Shown one piece after another: positions 34,224 to 46,100 of a stretch of 64,000 bases of DNA. Position 1 is the stretch's first letter. The number at the start of each line of letters is the position of its first letter. The DNA lies in assembly GCA_015501595.1 (NCBI GenBank), contig JADNRX010000056.1, positions 62,001 through 126,000 on the forward strand. The letters are read 5' to 3'. The stretch comes from Hymenopellis radicata (taxonomy: Eukaryota > Basidiomycota > Agaricomycetes > Agaricales > Physalacriaceae). The notes under the pieces were generated by a model. The model made no database searches and was not told the DNA's origin. It worked only from the letters and a program-made list of their open reading frames with translations. The position numbers and the translations under genes are program-made.

Positions 34224-35684
34224 ATGATATGTACGTCGCTGGCAAATGTCACCTCTCCTTACTGTAACGCTCATTCACGCCTCATAGTGCCTTGTCCGCC
34301 GGTCCCAACACAGCTCCCATCTCTTGATGAGATGCTGATGACGGGCACGGCTCTTTCGCCGGAACACGAGCAGATTTTAAGGTCCTTTTTAGACCAATGT
34401 CACAGCTACATGTCGAATCATCTTGCCGACGAGCTTGTTCGATTACACGCGGTCTTGTATCAAGATGGACTTTCCGTCCGAAATAAGAACGTACGTCCTT
34501 GTCATTGAAAGTGACCGAAAACGTCTAATGACATTATACAGCAAGCCCGAGACAACATTCGCTCGTGCATGGGAGAGATCCGAAAGGTTGAAGAGATCAT
34601 AAAGACGTACCGGTCCCTCCTATCATCAATTCGCCGTGTCCCGCCAGAAATCTGGATGTCTATATTCCGGCTCTGCCTGCCCAATCCCTATGTATCGGGT
34701 CCCAAAACGAGAACACCTACTTCTCCGATATACCTCTCTGCTGTCTGTTCCAGATGGCGGCTCATCGTGCACAACGATCCATTTTTATGGAGTATCATTC
34801 GGATCTCCATCCCCCGGAAGCCTTACGGCTGGTTGCATACGTCGAAACACGTTCTTAACTCCGGCACAACACCTCTCCATATTTATGTGTCCAACACACA
34901 GAATATCGCGGGCAAAGATGACATCTCTCTCATCAGTGAATTTATCGCTTCCACTGCGCATCGCTGGCGCACTCTTCATTATTCCCTACCCCCTTACTCG
35001 GCAGCGGGTCTGCCATTTCGCGAAGCTCATATGTCGGCGCTCGAGTTTCTGGTCGTGGAATACATTCCGACTTGGTGGACTGATCCACCTATTGAGTCGC
35101 GAACGCCCAACCTGCGTCATTTGACTTTGTGTCGCAATGTCGATATCGAACCGCAGTCTGTATTGAACATCAACTCGCCACTGCTGACAGAACTGGACAT
35201 GACTTGTTTTCATACCGAGGATTTCTTCAACGATTTCTTTCCCCGCCACCAAACCCTGATGCGATTGAAAACCACTGTCCTCAATTGGGATATGCAGGCC
35301 AACCTCGTCCAGGGACTGCACATGGACGCGGTGTTGCTTCAACATCTTCAGGTTTTGGAAGTAATCATACCGACATACCGGTGGAATCAAGATTACACAC
35401 GGGATATATTGATTCCGTTCCTTCGCCTTTTCTCGTTACCGTCGTTGCGCCATTTGGAGATGTTGGATGAGGGCCATTCTTCAGTCTTCTCACAGTTCGA
35501 CCTCCTCGTCGATTACCTTGCCACGCTTCAGCCTCCGTTACCAAGCCTCACTTTAAGCGGATTCGCTGTATTACCACCGCAGTCTTTGCAGTACGCCAGG
35601 ACAAATCTGTCTCTCCAAGCTCTCCGATGCCAACCTCACGCTGGCTCGGTGTCTCCCAACTTGCTTGATGATGGCGCCATTTAG
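34224..35684 (+). CDS. F-box-like protein, intact arm of the inverted duplication
   Basis: Paralog of the gene at 5.5 kb. Exons 34224-34490 and 34542-35684 sum to 1410 nt (469 residues) with no stop. The N-terminal helical part (LSPEHEQILRSFLDQCHSYM) leads into the F-box-like SIRRVPPEIWMSIFRLCLP, VCSRWRLIVHNDPFLW, then HRWRTLHYSL, MSALEFLVVEYIPT, PNLRHLTLCRNVD and LPSLRHLEMLDEG. It probably acts as an SCF substrate adaptor. The first exon could be shorter if an intron (GTACGTCGC... to CTCATAG) removes its start. It lies just upstream of the carbonic anhydrase gene on the same strand, and the pair was duplicated together. Confidence 0.8.
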
Positions 35685-35860
35685 TTATCCAGAATCCAGA
35701 TTGCTTACTACTGCGAGGCACGAGTTTGTCGCCCCCACTCGCAGTCAAGTTCTGGCGGTTAGCGTGAGCTGACCGAAGCTCACATGTTTCCTTACACGAT
35801 ACTGCAGGATTGCACCATCCAAGACATGACAGTTCCGCCGCCAGAAGCGGCGCGTGGGGC

Positions 35861-35870
35861 CTATAAAAAG
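35861..35870 (+). promoter_or_regulatory. TATA-like box upstream of carbonic anhydrase
   Basis: CTATAAAAAG lies 60 bases before the ATG at 35930. It is also present, inverted, at about 54604-54615 in the broken copy. Confidence 0.5.
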
Positions 35871-35929
35871 CGTGTCATATTCAGTCTTATATCTTACTAC
35901 CAGTCCTCTTATTTTCTACCTCGATATCG

Positions 35930-36640
35930 ATGTCGACTACATTTGTTGAGCGCAATGAGCAATACGCTGCTTCATTCGATAAAGGCAGCTTGCCTATGCC
36001 CCCGTCGAAGAATCTTCTCATCGGTACGCTTTGTCTTCCCCGACAGTAATAATCGCTCACGGTTCGGCCTCGCAGTAACATGCATGGATGCGAGACTCAA
36101 GTACGTGGTTGTGTGTGTGTGTGTGGGGGGGGAATCGCACTGACTCTTTATTCATCAGCCCGGCGGCGTCGCTCGGAATCGAGCTCGGGGAGTCTCACAT
36201 TGTGCGAAATGCTGGTGGACGCGTGTAAGGATCTCCTGAATTCATGACGCGATCTTTCAACTTTGTGACGCCATTTCAGCCAAGACGCGATTAGGAGTAT
36301 CGTGGTTTCACAGGGCCTCCTGGGGACACGCGAAATCGCCGTCTTCCACCACACGGACTGTGGGATGACGACCTTCCAGACGCCTCAGTTGCGGGAAATC
36401 GTAAAGAAGGACGCTTCCCCAGCTGTGGCCCAGCTTGTCGACCAGTTCGATTTCCTGGAGTTTAGCAACTTGGAGCTGAGCGTTAAGGAAGACGTCGAGT
36501 ATTTGAAGAACAACCCGCTGCTTTTGAAGGAAACGAAGATTTCGGGCTGGATTTATCACGTCGAGAACGGCAAGGTAGGAGCCATTTCCTTCCGCTTGCG
36601 CATTTGACTAAAAGAAGTTGAGATTTCGCGAGTTGTTTGA
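35930..36640 (+). CDS. beta-carbonic anhydrase, intact copy
   Basis: Beta-class carbonic anhydrase (CO2 + H2O to bicarbonate + H+). Five exons (35930-36023, 36076-36100, 36159-36224, 36280-36574, 36623-36640) sum to 498 nt, 165 residues. Start MSTTFVERNEQYAASFDKG. The zinc ligands and active site are present: Cys34-x-Asp36-x-Arg38 in CMDAR, then His86 and Cys89 in HHTDCGM. AGGRVQDAIRSIVVSQGLLG and ISGWIYHVENGKISRVV complete the fold. The length is normal for the short fungal enzymes and no mitochondrial presequence is obvious. Intron 2 contains a GT run and a G8 tract. This is the functional arm of the inverted duplication. Confidence 0.92.
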
Positions 36641-36730
36641 AACGGAAAGCAATTTGAATAGCATAGTATGTCTATGGATATCAGTGTACAACTTGAATGT
36701 CTAAAGCAAATACTTGGACTTTTAGGCTGA

Positions 36731-37085
36731 ACTGAGAACTCAGAACTGGTGGGGAAGATCGAGCGATCACGTGTATACATTTTCTTTCTGACGTTCATAG
36801 CCAATTCATATCCCAAGGTTGGCTGACGACGACTTTCAGGTCAATGCGCCCTCAGAAAAGTGGCAGATGGCCTGCGGGGTTGCCAACTACTGATCCAAAG
36901 AGGTGTGCGAGCTCTCAATTCAACCTTTTCAAATCTCAAGCTCAGACTGGTCAGTCTGTCAATCGCAGTATGAAAACGTACGCTTTAAGTGGACTGCAAG
37001 TAGACCTGGTTATACCCCGGTAAGTCTCCTGCTGAGCTTGAAGAAGATCGCATCGGATACGAATTCCTTCATCGTGTGGTCTACA
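36731..37085 (+). repeat. direct repeat flanking the F-box/CA cassette, right copy
   Basis: Second copy of 33632-34010, same orientation, immediately downstream of the carbonic anhydrase gene. Together the copies bracket the two-gene cassette as long repeats would bracket a composite element or an unequal-crossover unit. Confidence 0.85.
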
Positions 37086-37215
37086 TGTTTTATCGACCTC
37101 TGCTGATTTGACTCTATATTGTATGCAGCCGCCACGCAAGGTCCCAGGCGCGTGAGCCGTTCGTGGCATTTCCACGTCGGTACCATGCACCGACTCATCA
37201 CTTCATCCGTGGCAT

Positions 37216-38118
37216 TCAGTGTGTATACATGGAATTACCGCTACTCTTACGCATCAAAGCATATGCGCCACTCCCTAGAGATCCCACCATAGATGCACTC
37301 GTGAATATGCTCACACTCCGAGGCTGCATCGCCCAGGTGAAGCAAATTATCCCGCCCATCAGCAACGCGAATCCCAATGTCGCCAAAGCGATACAGAGCG
37401 AGTGCAACCGGCTCAATAGATGGACTGGGGGTGTTCCCTGAAACGGACCGACTTGTACTATATGTGGATTAGCAGACCAAATCCCTCGCGAAGACGACGA
37501 CGACGCGGCCATCATGATAGGACCTGGGCGGGGATCTGTCGGCGAGCCTGTGATATGATGTGCTGCCATGTTCAAAATGACTGAACCTGGCTTTGTATGC
37601 ACAGAAGGCGCTGGCTCGATTCCCTCGGCTTTCAATTCCTCTTTATTCGCTTCGGATAGCTTGAATCTGATCAAGAAAAAAGCGGAAAGAAACGATACGA
37701 ATGCTATCAATGGTGAGTCAGTCGACGTTTGCATGTCACCGAAATTGGACGCGTACAGGCATTGATATGCATTACCAACGCACCAAGGATGCATGCGTTA
37801 CAAGCGGATTGCCACGTCGAGCTCTGGTCTGGTGAACTGGGTGTCGTAACTTGAAGCATCCCAGCTTCTACAGACGCGAAGAATGTGGTTATCACGCTGA
37901 TTAGCTGAAGCCGATCCATCCATGACTGGACAAGGTCCTTCATGGCTTTCCGACGTGCTTCGTCATCTGCAGCATCCTGTTCTTGCTGGGTAGTATCTGG
38001 AACATCGCTGTAGCTGTACATCCCAGCATCAGACAGCCGATGTGTACTCACGCTTCTTTGAGGCAACTGGACTCTCAGCATATGTTCCAGTGTATGAAGG
38101 CGCCTTCGATTCTTCCAT
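37216..38118 (-). CDS. multi-pass membrane protein of unknown function
   Basis: Three exons (38118-38052, 37996-37757, 37703-37216) sum to 795 nt, 264 residues. The N-terminus is polar (MEESKAPSYTGTYAESPVAS), followed by an amphipathic stretch DLVQSWMDRLQLISVITTFF, a hydrophobic segment around ACILGALVMHINASFVSFLS, a cytoplasmic-looking loop with Ser runs and VGPFQGTPPVHLLSRLHSLC, and a second hairpin IALATLGFALLMGGIICFTW with SIFTSASMVGSLGSGAYAL. I recall similar hypothetical proteins in agaricomycetes but know no function. The next gene to the left is the carbonic anhydrase cassette. Confidence 0.7.
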
Positions 38119-38449
38119 ACTCTCAGTGTATGTCTTCTTCTTCGCGAAAGGAAATAATAAGATGGATGTAGAGAGCTATGTAGAGGAAAGGAGTTAAAAG
38201 GAGTTATAGCAGGGTCGCTTTAATCATTGCAATTTCCGACGCTACAAATAGCCGGTGGGGTCAAGGTGGGGTCTCCGAGTCTACCGTGCATCACCCAAGG
38301 TCGCCCTTCTAGGTAAACGCGCGTCTCCAACGCATAATTATGAATCATCTAACCAAGTCACAGCTGTGGTGCATATCAAAACGTGATCCCACTGAGCGGA
38401 GCGCTGTCATTCATGAAAGAAGGCTTGCCATCAGAGGTAAATTAACCAC

Positions 38450-39205
38450 TTACAGCACTGCAGCTGTCATCTGCGCTTCGTGTCGAAACGCCGCCACAGC
38501 CTCGCTGTCGGCATCTCGGTCTGCTCTCCATGCTCGAGCTTCTAGAGCTGAGGCTAAAACGTTGAGGCCGTGCGCGCAGTCTTTATGCCCCGGGGGAAAG
38601 GCCGACAGGATCTCGCGGTGTGTGAATATCGCTTCGAGGTATTCGCCGTTTGTGGTTGGGTACGACTCAAGCTGCGCCTGGATTGCTTGCAGGTATGCGC
38701 ATCCGGTATACATGATCTCGTCGTGAGCCTATAATTGACACTGGTGAGTAGATATTCTTTAAGAGAATGTTGCGTATCCTACTGGGCAGTTGTCGCACTC
38801 CATCGCGGTGATGAAGGCCGGAGGAGTCTTTAGAGAAGGTCAGCGATCCGTTCATTATGGTTGTTAGATGCCTAACAGCCGTCTTCCAGGAATCTTCGAT
38901 TTTCATTGTGATGAAAAGATCGCAGAGTACATCAGCATCGTGATGTGGCTGCAGAAGGTCATTCAGTGACTATGGTCTGTGATTGCTCTCTGTGAGAATA
39001 ACAGACCTGGTTCATCGTAGGGGGCGTAGTGAGGGGTATATGAGAGTAGGAGAGCAACTCGAGGACGCGCAGACCCCTCTACGCGTGTTTGCCATGTTGT
39101 GAACAGGCCAAGGACGGATTTGGGCAAGATAATCAGCAGGCTTGATTGGGGATTAGAGGATATCTTATCCGGGCCCTTGTCAGGAAATGGACAACCACCA
39201 TCCAC
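38450..39205 (-). CDS. TPR-like protein, incomplete model
   Basis: The 3' block reads YTGCAYLQAIQAQLES, EYLEAIFTHREILSAFPPGH and CAHGLNVLASALEARAW, like the paired-helix TPR_10/12 repeats common in basidiomycete hypothetical proteins. Upstream blocks are DDVLC-like DADVLCDLFITMKIEDSWKT and VALLLSYTPHYAPYDEP in another frame. I could not find a GT-AG intron joining the last two in phase, so a frameshift or wrong boundary remains. The end may also extend past 38450, because the stop overlaps a GTAAGT donor-like site. Function unknown. Confidence 0.45.
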
Positions 39206-39880
39206 GGAGTTGTGTGGGTCGTGTGTGATAAATGGCGCTGGACAGACACCCCGGATAGGTTAGGTGCTGATTGAGAATCCAGGTGTACCGAAGCTCAGAA
39301 CTGCCTCACTGATTCGTTCATCCAGCGTAAAATAAGCAGCCAATCGTAATGGATATCGCACACGGAAGGCAAGTGCACAAAAATTGTAGCGGAATTACCT
39401 CGTGTCTTGATAGTGACCTCGTGGTCCGCAAAAACCATGCAGAGTCCCTCTTTGTCAAATGTGACAAGGTTGAGCATGGTGCTTTTGAGGCTGTGTGCGA
39501 ATGCCTTGCTCTTGCGAGATTCATGTTACTCTTGGCGGCATGATGTCGGACCAATGCCGATTTCGGATCCTCGATGCGATTGTCTACGCCCCCTATTTAC
39601 CCTTCCAAGTTGAAATTATGATCATGGGCTCAAGGAAATTCTATAGGAGACCCTCTAGCTTCAGCGCTTGCCACCACCCTTCCCCAACTCTGGGGTACCT
39701 TTGGGATCCCGACATCTAACTTCAACTTGTGGCGTTCCTGATGAGCTTCTGATCTGTTCGTCCATCTTTCTTGCTCCATGCATTCAAATTTGAGGCCGCT
39801 GGCTCACCGGGTTGATATGCGTAGTGTATAAAGATCCAGGACCAAGGACCCAACGCGACATCAGATCTACATCACCACCC

Positions 39881-41235
39881 ATGGGAGCCATTCCCCTCGA
39901 CAAAGCGTACCTCACTGCTATATGGCTCGAAACACTCTTTTACGGTGAGCCTCACTCTCTCATTATCGCCAGCGCGTTCTCAGTCTATGACATATGTAGG
40001 GATCAATCTCCTCCTCTTCTGCTCGTACCTATGGATTGCGAGATACAAGCAGAAAAACCGGAGCATTAGCAGAGTCATCCTCCCCGTGGCGGTCTTGATG
40101 TTCTGTTTCTCAACTGTACACGTGTCTCTTGGGTTCCAGCGGCTTATCGAGGGCTTTATAAATCGTCGGAATGACCCAGGCGGACCAGGTGCTTTCTTCT
40201 CCGGTGCGTATGCGTGGCCCCCCATTTCGTGGTGGCGTTGCTCTGACACATGCGGCATCAAGATGTCTCGATACCGGCAAATGTTGCCAAAGTGTGCATT
40301 CATACGGTGAATTCTATTCTCGGGGACAGCATAGTGGTACGTGCGTAATGCTGTGTACCTCAGGCCCAAAATTAAACTCAACTCGACAGGTGTGGCGTTG
40401 CTACCATGTGTGGGGGCAGAGTTGGTTGGTATGCATATTCCCAATTATGCTTATTACCGGTTCGGCTGGTATGTGACGTGTTACTTTGGATGATTTCGCT
40501 CTAATGAGTGTCCTAGTTAGTGGGTTCGGACAGACTGTTGTGTTCGCTCAAGCGAAGACTTCGCACAGTGCCTTCGTGCATACACTGCAGCTCTGGAACG
40601 GCTGTGTGTTCTCATTCAACCTGGTGACAAATGTTGTTGTGACTTCGTTGATTGCGTTCAGAATCTGGTAAGAGGATGTTTTCGAAGCCGAGTCCGAAGC
40701 CGTTGACCTTTTCATAGGCATCTTGGAAGACAACTGAACTTTGGTTCATCCTTCCGCTACCGCAGGGTGCTTACGCTGGTAGTCGAGTCTGGCCTGATCT
40801 ATTCGACTGCCGTCGCCATTGAAATCACATTATACTTCCTGAACTCGAACGCGTTCTACATCGTCTACGATCCCATCGCTCAGCTGACTGTAAGGCGCTT
40901 ATCTCGGGTCCAGCACGCTCTCATACTTTTGACAGGCTATCGTTCCGACTATGATCATTGTCATGGCTTGTCTAGGTCTGACATCGAATGATCTAAACGA
41001 CATGCAGACCAAGATGACGATAGAAACGAATGGACCGCAGTTTGCCGCGAACAAGGCGCCCCGGACCACGACCTTGGGGACTGAAAGCATGTTCGGCGCT
41101 CGCAGCGCGGACCCCAGGAGCGCGACGGGCAGCGTGTTTGTTGAGATCAAGGGAAGCAACGATAGTGAGGAATATGAGCTGTCGTCGGCTGTTGATTCAC
41201 ATAAGTCTGACGTATCTCCCGGACAGGCGCAGTAG
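39881..41235 (+). CDS. seven-transmembrane protein, Agaricomycete-specific type
   Basis: Family of hypothetical membrane proteins abundant in agaric genomes. MGAIPLDKAYLTAIWLETLF and, after intron 1 (phase 1), GINLLLFCSYLWIARYKQKN start the bundle. Then follow LPVAVLMFCFSTVHVSLGFQ, the conserved NSILGDSIVVWRCYHVWG, WLVCIFPIMLITGSA, VSGFGQTVVFAQAKTSHSAF, FSFNLVTNVVVTSLIAFRIW, VVESGLIYSTAVAIEITLYF and IVPTMIIVMACLGL. A Ser/Asp-rich cytoplasmic tail ends at AQ. About six introns of 45-60 nt fit. Topology suggests a receptor or sensor; no ligand or pathway is known. Confidence 0.8.
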
Positions 41236-41954
41236 ACAAGCGCATTTTTTGATCGATCTGTAGCATTAATATACCTTCTTTTACGCTGATGAGATATGGT
41301 TAGCGTTGCGTAACCCTTGCTAGATGTATTCTGTTTAACATACGTCTGTAGGAGCCGACGAGCAGCGACGCTCTGCATTCAGATGTCAAGAAGGGGAATA
41401 GAACTGCATGATACATGGTTGGCAAGGCAGCGCATAGTCAGGAATGTCGTCTGGTACACCGGTGGACGATGTCCTTACACTGTGAAGACCGGGACTCCAC
41501 GACACGGGGAAGACCTGCAAGAATTAAGCGTAAGCGCCAAAAGAAAGAGGAAGACGCCACTTCACCAAGAGTTAGATTTTGAGCAAAAGAGTGTATAAGA
41601 TGACTTACCCATGAATCCACACAATGACAAGCGCGTGCGCGGCGGGCGCTGTGATGTTCAAATTTGAACACCGCAGTGTATGAGGCCCATTAATGTCGCG
41701 TCATGAGCGCGCGTGAGTCCCGCGGCGACTTACTTAGTGTAGGACGGACCTCGATCTGTTGTAGTCTCGTCTGGGCGCTCGAGATGTACGTGCCACAGCT
41801 CGTCAATGGGGCGTACGCAATGCCGGCGTCGCAGTCGCGGTTTGCAGAACTTATAGAACTCTCTCAGTGAGCATACAATGGTGTCTAAAGAAAAACAAGT
41901 CAACAAAGGGTCGAGTGAAGGGTACAAGAGCTAACCAGTCAACTGCAACCAGTA

Positions 41955-42363
41955 CTATCCGTACCGGTGGAGCGGTTAATCACCTAGAAGCGGTTAAAAT
42001 CGCGGAGACTGCTCTCCCCCGCCGTTTCTGCCTCCCAACTTGTTAAGCACATAAGTCATAGATGCCTAACATACCTCCTCACCGATCCTTAGGACGGACA
42101 ATGCAGTTATGCGGGAATGAGACAAGGTGAAAGGTGTGGGAAATACGCGGGATCAAGGCTATGACGTCATTAGATTTCTGTACTAGAATTTGGTCTACTC
42201 GAAGCATTTGTTCACCGTCCGCCTCAAGTTATTACACAGATGTAGTTCGAGTATGCATGTTCAAGATTCTTAAAAGATTGAGGCCAGCAAGGTATGTTGT
42301 TCAGGAGATATGGCCAGATTAACCGCTTCTAGGTGATTAACCGCTCCACCGGTACGGATAGTA
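41955..42363. mobile_element. MITE with perfect 45 bp terminal inverted repeats
   Basis: Bases 41955-41999 and 42319-42363 are exact inverse complements over 45 nt (TIR includes CCGTACCGGTGGAGCGGTTA). The element is 409 bp and its interior has no long frame. The outermost bases are TA at both ends, compatible with a TA target-site duplication (Tc1/mariner-like) and a TIR starting CTATCC. Perfect TIRs imply recent activity or ongoing gene conversion. Confidence 0.85.
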
Positions 42364-43179
42364 TCGCAACGGGCTCTCCGTTGCTTATTGGCTTGCAACG
42401 GCCCTCGAAACATCAGCTCATAAGCGTCAAGATATCGATTCTAATCGAGTAGCTTTTACGACATATTAGCTTGTGTCGATCAGATTCACTAGTTGGCGGA
42501 TAAATAGCACGGAAGTGCGCGTTGCAAGGGTGGGAAACGAGTCGGAGGATCACCAGTAAAGGAAGCTGACGGCAGCGGTAGAAGATGGGTCAGAGAAAAT
42601 GCTTGAGCCTTGAGGAGCCCTACGACAACGCGACGGAACGAATAAGGAAAGCCATGCATCATGTCTTTGCGATAATGAAGCGAGAAACGGGGCATTGAAT
42701 GGAATGGAGCATGCACTTTCCTCTTCCTGCAAGGAAACCGAAGCTGGCGTTGGGTGCTCAGTTCCAAGTCCAGTAGTAGCAATATTGACAGTTAGGCGCT
42801 CAGGAAGACAGCTGCTGCGTCATGCGTGACTCAAAACGGGGCGGGACCGCTTACCATATTCGGGAGTTTCCGGGGTCCCGGTGTAATTTTCGGTGCTCGG
42901 CGAGGCTGCTGTTGTCTTCGTCCATCGTCCTTGCCTACAGGACAGACATCGCGGATTGCTCCTCGCAGCATCCGAAGCCTAGTCGCTACTAGACCCCACT
43001 CACTCACTCTCCTGCTGTTTTCTCGCCTGCTGGCAGGTCACTTTTGACGACCGACCCACACGAGACAGAGACTCATTTTTTTTTCAAATCAAAGTCAACT
43101 AAATCCACACTTACCGACGCTTTTCTCAAAATTCGTGCGTTTTCTTGCTATAGTCTGCGACTCAAGGTGTTGATTGACG

Positions 43180-43191
43180 ATGGCGGCGTAG
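43180..43191 (+). promoter_or_regulatory. minimal upstream ORF (Met-Ala-Ala-stop) before eIF4G
   Basis: ATG GCG GCG TAG ends one base before the main ATG at 43193. The duplicated copy at 31855-31868 (-) keeps the same peptide with a synonymous change. A uORF this close would make eIF4G translation depend on leaky scanning or backward reinitiation. This is inferred; no transcript evidence is available. Confidence 0.55.
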
Positions 43192-43192
43192 A

Positions 43193-46100
43193 ATGAGCAA
43201 ATCTTCAACTGCTACGGTACCAAAGAATCCTCCCCAGCTCCCATCAAAGTCAGCTTGGTCAAAAGGCCCGCCTTCGTCTTCACGATCTCAGTCACCGGCC
43301 CCCTCCAGTACCCCAACCCATCCGACCCATTCCCGACGTCCCAGTGCGCTAGGCCAAGGTATACCCATCAAGGATGGCGTTGGAATCCCGCGTAATGTAG
43401 GCGCCACCACCAAACAGGGTACATGCGCGTCCTTTTTTTCAATGTACAGCCAGCTAACATGGCCTGCCAGGCCCTGCCGTTTCTTTTGGATCGATTGACG
43501 ATGTCAACGCACCGATTTCTTCATCACCCGCCCCTACCCCGACCCCACCAATAAAGTCTGAGGGCGTCAAATCCTTTGGCAGTGTTCCGGCCACCGTGAG
43601 CCAGGTTAATGGCAAATCGGCTGTGCAAACTACCGCCAAACCCGCGAGCTCTACAGTGTCGGGCGTAGCAGCAAAGATAGGCAAAGTGGATATAGCCAAA
43701 CTGTTTCAGGGCTCGTCATCAGCGTCGACTTCGACACCGTCGCAGCCCTCTTCCCCCAGCGTGCGGCCAGCCGTCGCTGCACAACCTCCTTCCTCACAAA
43801 CACCTCCAGGATCATCGTCACCGTACCAGCAGTTTGTGCCACAGAATGGCATGCGGCAGCCTCCCTCTGCCGGTCCGAACGGTGCTCAATCAGGGCCCAA
43901 ATCTCCTCAGTATCGACACGCACTACCGAATGGTGCTGCTTCGCGAATGCCTAGTGGTCCAACTGGTCCTCCTCAGATGGGTAGCCCGCGGTTATCATCA
44001 CATCCTCCACCGACCAACATGGCGCCACCTCCGATGCAACCGCCCATGCAACCATGGGGGCAGTATTATGTATGTCTATTCAATTAATATCAACCTTATC
44101 TGACCTGGTGCGTAGTATCCTGCGCCCATGGAGGGCCAGCCGTATGCTGCTTATGGCTACTCCGGTTGGTATATGCCGCAACCTGGGCAAATGCCGCCCC
44201 AGCAACCACCGCCTGGTCCCCATTTACCGCCCCATAATGGCATGCCCGTTTCACCGCGAAATCCTCCGATGTCCATGCAAGGTCCTGGAACTCCGACACT
44301 ACCACATGCTAGTCCCGCTTCACACAATGTCCACCCTCCTCCAGCCATGTCACATTCTACTTCCGGCAGCATTAGCAGTATAGCTTCTCCTCCTCCAACA
44401 CCGTCGACTGCCAATGGCCGAGCTGCCTACAACCCGAACGCCAACAGTTTTGTCCCACGCACCAAGATATCACTCAAGAAAGCTGACGGCACTGAGGTAA
44501 ACTTGGAAAATTTCAAGCATCACAGCCCGGCACATTCGGCCGGCTCACTTCCGACGATAACATCGCCTGCACCTGCAAGTCCTAATCGGCGCAGCGTAAT
44601 ACGGATGGAAACAGAAGAAGCAAGAAAGAAACGGATAGAAGCTGAGCAGAAGGAGGACCAGGCGAAACTCAAGGCCAAGCAGGACGCTGACGATAAGGTG
44701 CGGAAGGAGAAGGAGGAGAAGGAGCGCAAGGAGAGGGAGGAGAAGGAGAAGGTTGAGAAGGCAGAGCGGGAGAAGAAGGAGAAAGAGGAGCGAGAGCAGA
44801 GGGAGAAGGAGGAGAAGGAGGCCGCCGAGAAGAAGCGTATCGAGGAGGAGCGTCTGGAGGCTGAGCGTCTCAAGAAGGAGGAAGAGGAGCGAGAGGCTGA
44901 ACGTCTGCGCAAGGAGGAAGAGGACAAGCGGAAGGCAGAGGAAGAGGCCGAGAAGGAGCGCGTCCGAAAGGAGGAGGAGGAGAAGGCCAAGGAGCAGGAA
45001 CGGTTGAGGTTGGAGGCCGAAGACAAAGAGAAGGCCCGTCTCGCTGAGGAGGAGGCAACCAAAGCCAAGGCTGCCGCCGAAGCCGCTGCTACCCCCAAGG
45101 AGGAACCAACTCCTCCTGCTGCGTCTACCCCCGAGCCAGAGGAAGGCGAGGTCATTGAGCTCGCCAAGGACTCTAAACTCGACAGGAAAGATCTCCGCAT
45201 CGACACTGCAGCACCTTCAGAACTTCCTCGTCGTAGACCCGGTCCTCTCGATCTCTCAAGTGCTCAACGATCCAATATTCCCGCACCCCTTCCTTCTGCG
45301 CTTGCTACTGCTCGTATCATCAATGATCTTGGTAGCGTTCCATACCCCGAGGGCGTCAAGAGTCCCAGCGTTGAGCTCAATATTGGCGCAAAGGACAACA
45401 AGTTCAGGTACGCACTTGTCTCTGAGTTTGCGCTAGCAATAACGTTTATTTTACAGATACGATCGTGAATTCTTGTTGCAATTCATGTCCATTTGCAAGG
45501 AAAAGCCCGATATGCTTCCGCCTCTCGATGCCATTGGTCTCGAGCCTTCAGAAGGCAACTTCCCCATGAGCCGTGGAGGTTCAGGTCGTCACCGGCAGAC
45601 CTCCAACGCCTCGGCACCTCAACGTCAAGCTTCCGCCAGTGGGTTTCCTTCAGGCTCGTTCGGCAAGGCGACCTCCAATCCCTTCAGCATGGGCATGGGC
45701 AACTTTGGCACCACCACATCCTCCAAGCTCAGTAGCGATGAGCGCTTCAACATGTCCACCCGCACAGCCTCTGTCGGCAGCGCTTCTGGATTCCGCCCCA
45801 GTCAGATGCAGCGTACAGCGAGTCAAGGTGGTCCGGGTGCTCCTATGGGCAGCAATCGTGTTCGTAGCAAGCGTGGCGAGAAGCGAAACGACAGCAACAA
45901 GGCTTCACAACATGGCTCCAGTGGCTATGGTTCTGCAGCTTCTCTGGCTCAGGCCATGCTCGAACCTGTCGCTCCTCTCCAGGCTTCCGCGAACCGTTGG
46001 GACCGCAAATCTTTGGCCGTGGCTCCCGACTCTCCCGAGATTGTTGATCGGAAGGTCAAGGGTCTTCTCAACAAACTCACAATGGAGAAGTTCGACTCCA

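Noticed and set aside
36115..36132. GT-repeat followed by a G-run as a regulatory element
   Set aside because: It lies inside a carbonic anhydrase intron and is a simple microsatellite.
36225..36279. Frameshift in the intact carbonic anhydrase at GGRV-QDAIRS
   Set aside because: Using the GTAAGG donor two bases further on gives a clean phase-2 intron and the conserved sequence.
44520..45206. 228-codon Ser-rich antisense frame opposite eIF4G
   Set aside because: Mirror of the Lys/Glu coiled-coil codons; no start context or intron chain.
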